Shown here: piece by piece, positions 24,701 to 34,500 of the stretch
Layout of the letters: every line of letters starts with the position of its first letter
Numbering within the stretch: the stretch's first letter is position 1
Assembly (NCBI RefSeq): GCF_907165205.1
Contig: NC_058191.1
Location: forward strand, 27,174,064-27,238,063
Direction: 5' to 3'
DNA from: Coccinella septempunctata
Lineage: Eukaryota > Arthropoda > Insecta > Coleoptera > Coccinellidae
DNA length: 64,000 nucleotides
Position numbers and translations under genes: made by a program
The notes under the pieces: generated by a model
Databases searched by the model: none
What the model was told of the DNA's origin: nothing
The model's input: only the letters and a program-made list of their open reading frames with translations

Positions 24701-25152
24701 CACAAGAAAATGGATAGATTATGATCGCTTTTAGCAACGTTTAAAAGCTAGGGTTATCTTCTTGGTTCTCTCCTAAGTTTTAAAGCTTTAATATCTTCCT
24801 TTAATCCTTCCTTGTGATTATTTTGAATAGATGAGTGAGCACGACTTATGTCTTATTTCAATTTTTTTTCAGATATAAACAATCTGTCGCAAGAAGATCA
24901 GCTCTGATGAGAGAACAACCTGTGAAACCGATGGATCAAGCTGCATTCTGGATAGATCATGTCATCAAATATGGAGGGGGGAGTCATTTGAAGAATGCCG
25001 GTGTAGATTTGGCCTGGTATCAATTGTATATGGTGGATATCTACATTTTCTATACAGCACTCTTGTGGCTTATCATAATGCTCATAACCTATGTAATCAG
25101 GCGAGTGAAAAAAATTGTTTTCGGAAATATTTTCAAAATAAAAAAGTCATAG
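15721..25152 (+). CDS. UDP-glycosyltransferase (UGT), second tandem copy
   Basis: Second membrane UGT, with the same exon plan as its neighbour: exons 15721-15955, 18041-18439, 21890-22282, 24272-24491, 24873-25152, phases 1,1,1,2, giving 508 aa. The third (393 bp) and fourth (220 bp) exons have the same length in both genes, strong support for recent tandem duplication. Visible: signal peptide (residues 1-20), TPSKSH, RKGHHVTF, sequon NLT, WLPQADILG, the UGT signature FISHGGLGGNTES to GIPFYGDQ, a C-terminal membrane helix and the tail KIKKS (KxKxx ER retrieval). The fourth-exon acceptor is AAG instead of the usual CAG/TAG, but phase and homology fix it. Likely role is detoxification or pigment/hormone conjugation; the substrate is unknown. 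Confidence 0.93.
16310..17058. repeat. Foldback element in UGT2 intron 1
   Basis: Arms at about 16310-16405 and 16953-17058 are inverted copies, sharing ATACAGATTCAAGATTTTGG. The right end reads ATCACCCTGTAT, the terminus seen in the 5590-6132 element. Open frames in this stretch are arm shadows. Confidence 0.7.
17840..17940. repeat. GATA microsatellite and retroposon-like tail
   Basis: A short TAGATAGATAGATAA run is followed by ACAATCTTTATTTTGAAGCA and then a second TAGATAGTTAG. It may be a retroposon end; I found no second copy. Confidence 0.35.
18786..18935. repeat. Palindromic MITE, about 150 bp
   Basis: Left arm TAGTTGCAGGAACTTCAATT with TTTAATGGGCCATTAA is mirrored on the right (GGACCATTAAATAATAATTG, then TTTCTGCAACTGG). 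Imperfect inverted repeats around a short centre. Lies in UGT2 intron 2. Confidence 0.7.
19018..19075 (-). repeat. Retroposon 3'-tail fragment
   Basis: The minus strand resembles the tail at 12428-12505: GGTTGAAGGATTTCGATCGA, then TGGTCTCCTTTTGATTTTCG. More diverged, so older. Confidence 0.5.
20060..20215 (+). mobile_element. LINE C-terminal fragment
   Basis: Around 20136-20206 one frame reads SPSCECGKPEETINHLVDLC, matching the Cys-rich C-x-C-G...ET..HL...C pattern found after the reverse transcriptase/RNase H of LINEs. The upstream frame is broken by a stop. Remnant only. Confidence 0.45.
20777..20976. repeat. 110-bp tandem duplication, diverged
   Basis: Two adjacent copies (starting near 20777 and 20887) share CAAAATCAACTAAAACATT and GGGGTCCTCTTGATTTCATA with several substitutions. 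Non-coding, UGT2 intron 2. Confidence 0.8.
21168..21635. repeat. 234-bp near-perfect tandem duplication
   Basis: 21168-21401 is repeated head to tail at 21402-21635 with one visible substitution (CAGTCATGAG versus CAGCCATGAG). A very recent duplication or an assembly artefact. No coding content. Confidence 0.9.
22425..23520. repeat. Diverged inverted-repeat element in UGT2 intron 3
   Basis: Left arm 22425-22555 (ACGTAAGCGGGTCACTGA, AGTATTTTTCAAGGGCTATC) matches the complement of 23400-23520 at roughly 70%. The 122-aa open frame at 22428-22796 lies mostly in the left arm and matches no family I know, so I do not call it a gene. A hammerhead-like core and dispersed-repeat pieces sit inside. 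Confidence 0.65.
23132..23164 (-). ncRNA. Hammerhead-ribozyme-like core
   Basis: Minus strand reads CTGAAGA, A, GTCCA-AATATA-TGGAC, GAAA, CGTCGG. The core pieces are exact and stem II is a perfect 5-bp helix whose sequence differs from the copy at 12294-12329, so pairing is kept while sequence changes. No matching cleavage strand was found nearby; probably half of a retroelement-derived ribozyme. Confidence 0.45.
23268..24190. repeat. Dispersed repeat pieces in UGT2 intron 3
   Basis: GTTAGTTCGA...TAACATTTGTT followed by ATGxATCTAAATTAATT occurs at about 23280-23350 and 24110-24185, and in weaker form at 26258-26330. A linked block with TCGGTCTCATTTGACxTCGT occurs at 22855, inverted at 24045, and at 47875 and 61770. 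Together they look like broken copies of one repeat family. Confidence 0.55.
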
Positions 25153-28100
25153 TGCTTACTGATCATCCCATGCACTCCCAAAAAAAAAGTGAAAGACGTG
25201 TTCAATGTAGGTTAACACGTTGACTGTCCCCATTCTAATTTTTTTTTCACCCCCCACGTCCAACACATTTATCGAAAGAGAAGGGTTACTTTTGAGTCAT
25301 AAAATATATATTCTATGAAAAATTAATTCTGCAGCCATTTAAGGAAGTGTTCTTGTTCAAAATCTTCAAGTCCAATGGAAGGCTTGATGCTGACGTTTCT
25401 TGAATCACGTATGATTAATTATGATTGAGGTTATCAATACATATTTCTACAAAACGTTAAGCTCATATGACCCGATCAAACTGCGGCGTTCATGAAAAGT
25501 AACCATATTTATCTTGAACGTCAAATGAATCAATGAATCACATACGACTCATGGACTCCTGGCGAAAATTTTTATGTATCATATGTGATTCATGGGACAG
25601 TCAAAGTGTTAAATATGTGTTGGATAATTCGAGGAACGGCTTCATAACCGAAAGAACCTAAAAAATCAAGTGGTCAAGAAAAAATTTTGCATATACAGGG
25701 TGTAGATGAATAGCTGTGAAGAAATTCAAAGGGTGATTCTTTATCGATAAATAGTGTGAGTGAACATATTTCCTATATTTTGTATAAGCAGTCTCTGATT
25801 TTAAAGCAGCCCTATAAAGATGGCACTTGAAAAGCAATTTCAGATTTTTTTTTTAGAAACCAGAAAACTGGCAGAAATTAAATCGATTAGACATTCTATG
25901 GAAGAGAGAAGACAAGTAAATTGTTCAGAACGGATCAAGTCATGAAAAATTAATTTTTTGAAGGTATTATATAAATAAGTTTCTAACAAAACAGATTTTA
26001 GGGGTGACTTTTTCTAGCTATGCAATTATTTATATACATATATATTATTATATAGCGCCATTTAATGGAATCTAAATAAATGAAAGGAATAATAATCTAC
26101 AAAACCTTTTTTTCATAATATTTCGATTATATCTGGACTCTTATGTGACGAAAATAATAATATGAGTGTACTGTTAACTTACAAATGTCAATTATACAAA
26201 CGTTATTATTTGTTGCGTTAGCACCTTTTGTTATAATATTATCTTTTGTTATAATATTTGGTAGTTCAATTTAGCTCGTAACATTTGTTTTCTTATATGA
26301 ACGGGTGTTATGCATCTGAATATATTTTCAAATCAATTAAGCAACCAAATGGTGGATGCGCAGAATCGAATACTATTTTAATCATCAATTTCCACGACAA
26401 TAGAGTAATTTCAGAAACAAACTTTCATTTTCCATTTCTCCAATGAAATCATAAACTTGTTCCAGCGCAGAAATTTCATTCATACATAAAAATACCAAGT
26501 TGATATCTCAGGACATTTTGCAGAATGAATATTTCTATTGTCACAATTCCCAGAAAATTATATTCAATATCTGTGTTTTTTCACGGAATTATTAAAGATG
26601 AAAAAGGAATAAACAGGGTGTTTACTGAAGATGCGACAAAAATGCAAAGGGGTGATTCCTACTCCAAAAATAGTAATATATATTTCTTAAGGAATCACGG
26701 GTTCAAATATGCAGGCCTTTTAAGATATTGGAAATCAAAAACGTTTCTTCATGAAATATTTATGTTTTCAGACAAAAAATCATGTTCTGCATATTTGCCG
26801 GTCTTTTAGAAAACTTTTTCACTCAAATTTTTCAAATGAGCTTAAAATGGCCCTAATACTTGGCATAGGAGCAATATACATTTTTAGCGCATCCGCCTTT
26901 TTTATTTTTGTTTCTGCAAACTCTTGCAGGAAAACAGAGCTTCACACAAGCAAATTTTTGTCCATTTGAAAAACTCATCTGGATAAATCATATTAGAACT
27001 GCCAATAAAAATCACGAAAATGCTGTTACAAAATGTATCACCAAAAGCACAAATGTCTTACCGATCATAGTCAAAAAAAACTCTTAAAATTAAATGTTTC
27101 AAACAAGTTCAAAGAACCAAGGATTGTTAAGTCATTACAACTTCTCAATTGGTAGTTAGAATAAAAGAAAGGACTATGGTGTGAGTGAAAATTGAGGCTA
27201 ATGGTACACCTCACAAAAATAAGTGATACCATTGAGTTCAATACTCAAGAAAGAAAAACACCTAATTATTAATAAGAAATGTCTAAGTTTTACATCACTA
27301 AACAAGTATAAGTAATTCATTTCAAGTTAAATTTCATCTAAAAAATAAAGAAAGGTACTTATGTGAGCTGCCTATCAACAATCAATAATGAAATTAATGT
27401 GAGGGTAACAACTAATAATGATTTAGTTGTTATTTTTATAGCTTTCAATACCATGATTTCATTTCCTCCTTCCTATACTCCCTGATGAAAAATTAAACAG
27501 CTGTTTTAATCACAACTATTCGATACATGTATGCAATATGGACCAAATAATTACAACTTGATTCAAAATTAATATAATCAACTCATAGTATACATAAATA
27601 ATAGGTTTTTTAGAACAGCAATGAGAGAACGCAGAATCCTAAAAGAAATTTGTGAGTGATACAAAAATTGTTTGGGAACATTTTTCTTCACTTGGTCTCA
27701 AATTCTTTCATCAATGATACAGAGGACATAAGAACTATGCATCAGATTCCTTGAAAATGATTCATCAAACTGGTTGCTTCGTTGGTTGAACTTGTAAAAG
27801 ATATCAAGTATATTTGTTTTTAATTAGACACAACGAATACACCTGAACCATTCAAAACTATAAGAAGATTTGAAACAGCTGAATTATTTCCTTTTACATT
27901 TTCCAAATCATAAATAGCAGTGAAACCAATGTAGATAAGACGAAGGACAATACAGGGACATTCCAATCTGCAGCAGAGCTGTTGTAACACAATTTAGTGT
28001 ATTATCTCAATCCTACAGCGATAATGATTCATAGGAGGAAATCGAATGACTACCATTGAAGACTAAAATGTTCTAAAGCAGAAATATTTTCCTTCATTTT

Positions 28101-28158
28101 CCATGAAAGGAATAAGATAAACGAAATCTTGACAAAAAAATTAATTATTTCTACTTAC
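25153..28158. other. Non-coding stretch between UGT2 and the PH exon
   Basis: Holds the UGT2 3' flank and AT-rich DNA with ACAGGGTG-type repeat scraps (25694, 26614). If the PH exon belongs to a longer gene, this is part of its first intron. No further exon of that gene was recognised. Confidence 0.5.
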
Positions 28159-28314
28159 TGCCTCATTATTGTCATAATAAATGAGATATGTCTTCGTCAT
28201 CACAAACCATCTTTTTTTATAGTTCACAAGAGTATAAAAATTTTTATTCTGAGACCTCTTCACCATATAACCTTCTTTAATGATTTTCTCCTTTGATCCA
28301 TTTTGACCAGCCAT
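28159..28314 (-). CDS. First coding exon with the start of a Tec/Btk-like PH domain (partial gene)
   Basis: 52 codons from ATG (28314) to a strong GTAAGT donor, phase 0. The frame contains EGYMVKRSQ, NYKKRWFVMT and LIYYDNN, the first three strands of a PH domain, which binds membrane phosphoinositides. The KRSQ...NYKKRWFVxTK...YYD pattern is closest in my knowledge to Tec-family tyrosine kinases (Btk/Tec; Btk29A in flies), whose N-terminus begins this way. The remaining PH strands, Btk motif, SH3, SH2 and kinase exons are not found between here and 25.2 kb. They must lie past the UGT pair (making the UGTs nested in its first intron) or the exon is a remnant. RasGAP-type PH domains are an alternative, but there the PH domain is internal. 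Confidence 0.6.
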
Positions 28315-31300
28315 TTTATATCACATTTTGAGATCTTATATCGATCAACAATCAGTTATTGCTTATCACTTTTCAAATTTTTGAATATGTGGTCTACGAG
28401 AACTTCACTACATAGGTTAGGTTTAAAACCTCATTTTTAACCACGGGTATAAATGACATCATCTGAGTTTGGTCTTTACTTTTTATGTACTTTTCAAAAA
28501 CATCACTTTCTTCACAATTAACTAACACACAGGATCCACCAAAAAATAAACATGTGAATTTCTTCACGGGTGAACTTTTAAAAGAAGTAAACAGAAATAA
28601 ATGTGCGGTGTTGTCGAGCTGACTCGGGAAATTGTCATTATCATATGCAACTCCATATGCAACAGTCATCTGAAACATTGATTATACATGAATGCGCTTG
28701 ATTGATTTTTATTTTTCAATTCATGAAACTTGGATATATTAATCCTGCCATCAGTATTCATTCACATAAGTTTGAAATAAATAGGTAGTCTTATTTTTGG
28801 CAGGCGCATTCGCCAATTTTTTCGAATAAATTGTTCAATAATCCCTATTCAAATCAATTACTTCTTTCATTATGATTTCAGATTGATTTCATATACACTA
28901 CAAGGAATAGTTTACACGATTCCGTATTCTCAAACTTTGAGATGATTTGATTTTCTGGAAATTTAACAAGTCGTACTGACACGTGCAGCAATGAGCAGAT
29001 TCTGATCTTTGGGTATTAACTCATTATTAAATTGAATACTCAAAATTCTGATTCAATCACGGTACAAACATTTATAAACTTGTATAATAATAATGCTATT
29101 CGAGAGCAAATATTATATTAACACACTATAATCTTTGTTCGAGAGTACACTGTGATTATGGTCTCCATTTCAAAAAGTGGATATTTCATTGAGATCCGAA
29201 ATCATTTTCCAAGGCCATTAACTTAACCATAAATTCTTGAGTACCTATTAATTTAATTAAATTTACCTTCAGGAATGTTCATACTATAATGAAATGAAAA
29301 CAAAAGATTCCTGGCAACCCCGCAAAGATTTTGACATGACAAAAGCATGATTCACCTACCGGATGGAGGAACATAGAAGAATTCCTAAATTTTGCTTTGT
29401 TGGTATGCAACACAAAAGACAGAACCGTAATAATGAAAGTAGAAGTAGGAACCTACATACCGGGAGATTGGTTTTTGTGGAAAAGTAGAGAAATAACATA
29501 CATTCTTCTGCTTTTGCGTATCATGAAGTTCAGTACATATTTATGAATTTTCAGGAATAATCAGAGGGTTTTTTTGTCGCTGACTCAGGCCAGGAGAGCT
29601 GCAACTAGGTATATTCAGGAGCGGCTCTAGATTTTTCGGCGCTCAGGGGTGGAAAATATTTTCACCCCCCACCCTACTCTAGTTTTGATAGTCAGCAAAC
29701 ACTACAAATCATTCGAATGATGATCCATCCCGTCCATCCCTTTAGTTTCTAGTTCTAGCAATACCGTTTTCGAATGTTTTCGAAGTTCAAACAAAAGTAA
29801 ACTAAATTTCAAATTACAATTTATTCTTAAGAACTAAGGCTTTACAATAAAGAAATCCATTTTTCGAGCCTTTGCAATAGCAAAATTACTCAAAATATAA
29901 CTGGTCTCAATATATCGATTTCTTTTCATTAATAAGTACCTTGATACTTAAGCAGAGATGATTAGTTAATTTATTTTGCGAATTTGACGATCCTTGTTGA
30001 CCTTGTTAGGATATTAATGTAGCCAACCTTCATATATATCACATTAAATTAAGTTATTTCAATTTTAAAAAAGATCTTTATATATTTATGTCACGTTACA
30101 TTATTATTACATTACATAGTAAAATTCAAATTTTATTGAAAAGATGCCCTCCATCCAAAGACTATGTCCAAATTTGCAGAACCATTGCTCAATTTAATTG
30201 CAAATTATTATTGCTCGAGTTCTTTTTGCCATCATAGCAATATCGTTTTCAAAACATGAATCCGATTCGGACTGTCCGAATACCATATATCCTACTGATT
30301 CGAATAAAAAAATCGTTTTTCCCCAACTTTCACCGTTTTTTTCACAGCCCTTTGGAACTCTTCAATCGTTCGCACCCTGTAGAATAGTTTGAGCTTTTGT
30401 TACAGTACCTAATACCAAAAAGAACCATAGCAAATTTTTGCTGCGGTAGTAAAAAATAAAATCGTTTAATGCTTGAACTGTTGACGAGACAACTAGATAT
30501 ATCGGTCCAAATATCTTTTGAACCCTGTAGGTATTACCTGTGTGCGTAATTTTTTAGAAGAGATTCGTTGTTTGAAATTGTATGCATAGACTATATCTCT
30601 TAGGCCTTTTCTTGTAAAGTTGCACGCTTTCAAAAATGAGTAAACAGAAAATAGTAGGTATCTATATTTTTATTGGAAGTGCCGGACAGTTGAAGGAATG
30701 GCATTTTGAAGCTATGAATCTTGTTTCAATTTTGTTGTGACCTTTAAAAGAGATGCGAAACATGTAACCTCTATTTAATTTTCCAAGAAAGCCCTAGGAG
30801 CTTTAGTTCTCAAGAAATATCGCCTTTAGTTTTCGCCAAGGAATCACCCCTTTCGCACTTATTTGGTAACACTCGTATACATTCTTTTCACAGGCAGCAA
30901 AACATATTTCTTCTCAAAACAATAAGACCGGTGTATAGAAACGCCAACAAGAAATTCATCCAGATCTCATATTGTAGGTAGGCAGAGGAAAAATGTCAAC
31001 GGAGTAGCATACATATCTGCGTATGATAAAGGATAAAGGAGAACAGACAAAAAACCCCAAAATAACTCTCTCCCTGCCAGTTATTCCTCGGAACAAGGGC
31101 GTTATTATCTTTCCCAAATAGATATAGGTATATAGAATATATTTCATTTTTTATGCTTAAGCCGAAAACGGTCTCAAACGATTGGGTTGTGATTAGGTTC
31201 AAAAATGGAAAATGGTGAAAATCAAATCTGTCCATCTATCCGTAAACACTCTCTCAAATTTCCAAAGAGGAGGAACTGGAGAAATTTTCACGATAAAAAA

Positions 31301-31572
31301 AAATTTTAATTCGTTAATGGTTCACACACGATTGCATCTGTATTCTTGAAAATATTGTGATTTTTTTGGGAGAGTCAAGCAGCGTTATATACTATACTAG
31401 GCGTGTTTAGTACCTGAATAGGTCGCCGCTGTGGTTATCCCTTGTCCCTCGAAAAAGCTTCTGACTTCAATGCTTTCCTCTTTCATTATCATTCTTTCAT
31501 CTGTGATTCCAATCCTATGTTCGCCATTGTCATTTTCATTGTCATAATATATTTAAACTTTGGCGTAGAATC
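28315..31572. other. Intergenic DNA between the divergent PH exon and the TPR gene
   Basis: Separates a minus-strand start (28314) from a plus-strand start (31573), so promoters of both genes should lie here. I see no clear TATA box, RNA gene or element. A fragment near 29617 (CAGGAGCGGCTCTAG) resembles a hAT end but has no partner. Confidence 0.45.
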
Positions 31573-34500
31573 ATGAATGAATTAATGAAACTCAGCCCTG
31601 GAAAGAGGGAAAATGCTTTAAAAAAGTTGAAGAAAGAGAGAAATGATAGAATGCGAGCTCAGCTACCAGTTTTGAATCGCGAAGAAGTTATCAGGTATGA
31701 AAATAATATATGTAATAAAATTCCAATAAGGGGTGGAAATTGAAGCTACATGGTGTAGCTGGAGTTTCTTGCTGTGAAATTTCACTTATACGCCGCCTTA
31801 AAATAATTAACAAATTTTTTAGGTCTGTTCAATATAAATAAGAATGAAATTTGAATGAAAATGATACGGGCTTATTCTTCAAGTTCCTACCGTCTATGGC
31901 GCCCCCTAACCCTTTCGAGTAATTAAGATAGGGTATTGGGCCATATCAGCATAAAATTGCTTGTTTCGAATCGCACGCTGAAATGAAAACACCAATCCAG
32001 CTACTACATATTATTTCTTTATTTTTCCAATGAAGCAGTAAAAAATTCTTTGCTTCAGGTGCTAAAACTAAAACTGCCCACCTCGATTCATTAACAGTAT
32101 AAAGGGTGATCTCTGACTCGTACTAATATTTCAACAGTCGATTCTTGAGGTCAAAAAAATACTTTTTGCCTTTACCATTGTAACGTGGTTACCTCGGAGA
32201 AAACTTATCTCGAGCGCCAGCTATTCTTTTCACTAGGAAGAATAGCAAACCTACCAGAGTAGCTGCTAGTCGGAGACAGAGTTCGCTGTTATCTAGGGTG
32301 GTAGCGATAACGAAGTAGTCAAAATCAAATTATGTACTAGTTTATTCACAACTTCGGAAACTGATTATATATACAACGGAAATATGTGTAGGTATGAAAT
32401 ATGAGCAAATCGATCAGCAAACATACATTCGGGAAATTCTATCCGGTCACGAGCACTTTGCAAAGTTTATACCGGGCACAGTGAAAAATCAAAGGTTGTT
32501 CAAAAAAATGCGCCAACCAGAACTGACGAAATAAATACTAAGGGTGACCTCGCGAAGTGAAATGATTTGCTATACGGTATCGGGATGTAATTAATTGTAT
32601 TTCTCCAATGAAAAGAAACACAACCAGGGCGGATCTACTCGAGACTTTTACTCGCTACCCCAAGAGCTACGCTCCATGACTGATAGCGAATAAAAGGTCT
32701 ATTTTTAGTGCAACCACGGGATTTCACTGACGACGAGCGGTATCTCTTATTCTCTACCCCAAAGGCTTACGCACCATGACTGATAGAAAAGAAGAGATTT
32801 CGGTTTCAACACTTTTGACGCGGAACGCGAACAGGGGGGTTGACGGGACTTTCCCTTCAGTACCATTGGCTTACGCACCATGACTGATAGCGAAGGGAAA
32901 AGTCAGACTCGCGAAACAGGGTAAAGTACGATCAAATATAACAGAAAGCGATACAGTACAGCAGTGTCAAAGAAGTAACCGGTGTAGGTCTAATTAAGAA
33001 ACTGAACGGTAAAGACGGGGACCTACCTCCTTTATTTCAGGCACCCGCGGAAAACAAACGAAAACTAAAAATTAATTCCTAAGAGCAGTAACCCTCGCAA
33101 CACAAAATTATTTCTAAATTCGTTGAACGGCTTGTCGTGCACACAATTAAAGTCGAATCGCAGAGAAAAGAGAGTACGGAGCGTAAAAGTGAGTGAACAG
33201 TAAACGAGTCAAAGTAAAAGAGTAAAAGAGAATCAAAAGTGACCGTCGCGGGGGGAAAATCTGCTTTTATAGGCAAATCCCCCCAGAGTGAAAAACGTCG
33301 TCAGCTCCGGTTTATCGCATATCAACATCAGAAAAACGTCAACATCTTCAACGGCATGCAAGAAAAACAACGTTAAACACAGATAAACGGTTTTTTACAT
33401 TTACTCTGCCTATCGAAATGAACGTACTGAATATTTGAGAATTAAATATTTTCAAAGGCGGAAATATGAAATGAAAGGAATGCACTAAAATGAACTCCAA
33501 TTTTTCTCAGAAAACTGGAGATCATTACACCATTTTCAAAAATCAAAAAGGGTTTAGCTGAATACAACACTGTTTGAAAGACCCACAGATGTGTAGTGTC
33601 ACAGATTCAGCTACTTATTCTAAAGCCAATTTTTGTTTTCCAGGGATGGCACTGCTCATTATGAAAATTTCAAATGTGACGAATCGGAAAAAATGATATG
33701 GGAAAAAAGTGTTTCTTTTGACCTCAAGAATCTACTGTTAGAATATTTGTACGAGTCAGAGCCTCACCCTGTATACGTACACGAAATCATGCCTTTATTC
33801 AACTTCTTATTCGAAAATGACATTTGTCATAAAAAAATGGATCCTTTCTCTTCTCTTTTTTTGCTGGAAAATCCCAGTTTCTCCAAATGTATTAAACTGC
33901 TAAAGTTTTAACTTTCTGAGGTTGGAAAGTAGAAATTTATATTAATTTCCTTCAGATATCGACTCCCACCTCATGAAGCTCTTTTAAGAGCGATTGGACA
34001 GGATGGATATAAAAATACAGCAGAGTACATGAAACAGCTCATTGACTATCAAGAGTATGTGAGGAATTTCTATGGACCAGATACCAATGTTTGGCTGAGA
34101 CCAAGATTGAAGTATAATATGGATATTCTTTACCACCTAAGGGATGGCCTTGCTACTGCCGAAAAAGCACATTTGGCAGGTAACAGAAAATAGTAATTTT
34201 CACAAGAGGCTTCCTATAGAAATATTGAAATAATAGTACCTAGCTATTGTCATACAATGGAGGAGTTCCCTACATGTTGGCCAACCTAGAAATAGGTCTA
34301 AAAGGTCTACCAACGGGGAATGATTGCTTCCTAACGAAACCTACTTCATTCTTTCCGCAATGATCAAATATATAATCATGAAATTCTACCGAGCTTTCCA
34401 GAGTTTACTGTTAAAGAGAAAAAACGATTTTCATAACCTCGATTGCTGATTGGTTGAAATTTATGTTGGTATTACTGCTTCTTGTGACAATTGACATGTT

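Noticed and set aside
28394..28678. 94-aa minus-strand frame just upstream of the PH exon
   Set aside because: No domain, no suitable splice link to the ATG at 28314; probably chance or 5' UTR.
29612..29690. hAT-like left end CAGGAGCGGCTCTAG
   Set aside because: No matching right end or target duplication found.
33633..33911. 92-aa frame with a good upstream acceptor in intron 1 of the TPR gene
   Set aside because: Joining exon 1 (phase 2) directly to 33956 restores the TTC29-like text (LNREEVIRYRLP); this frame ends in a stop and matches nothing I know.
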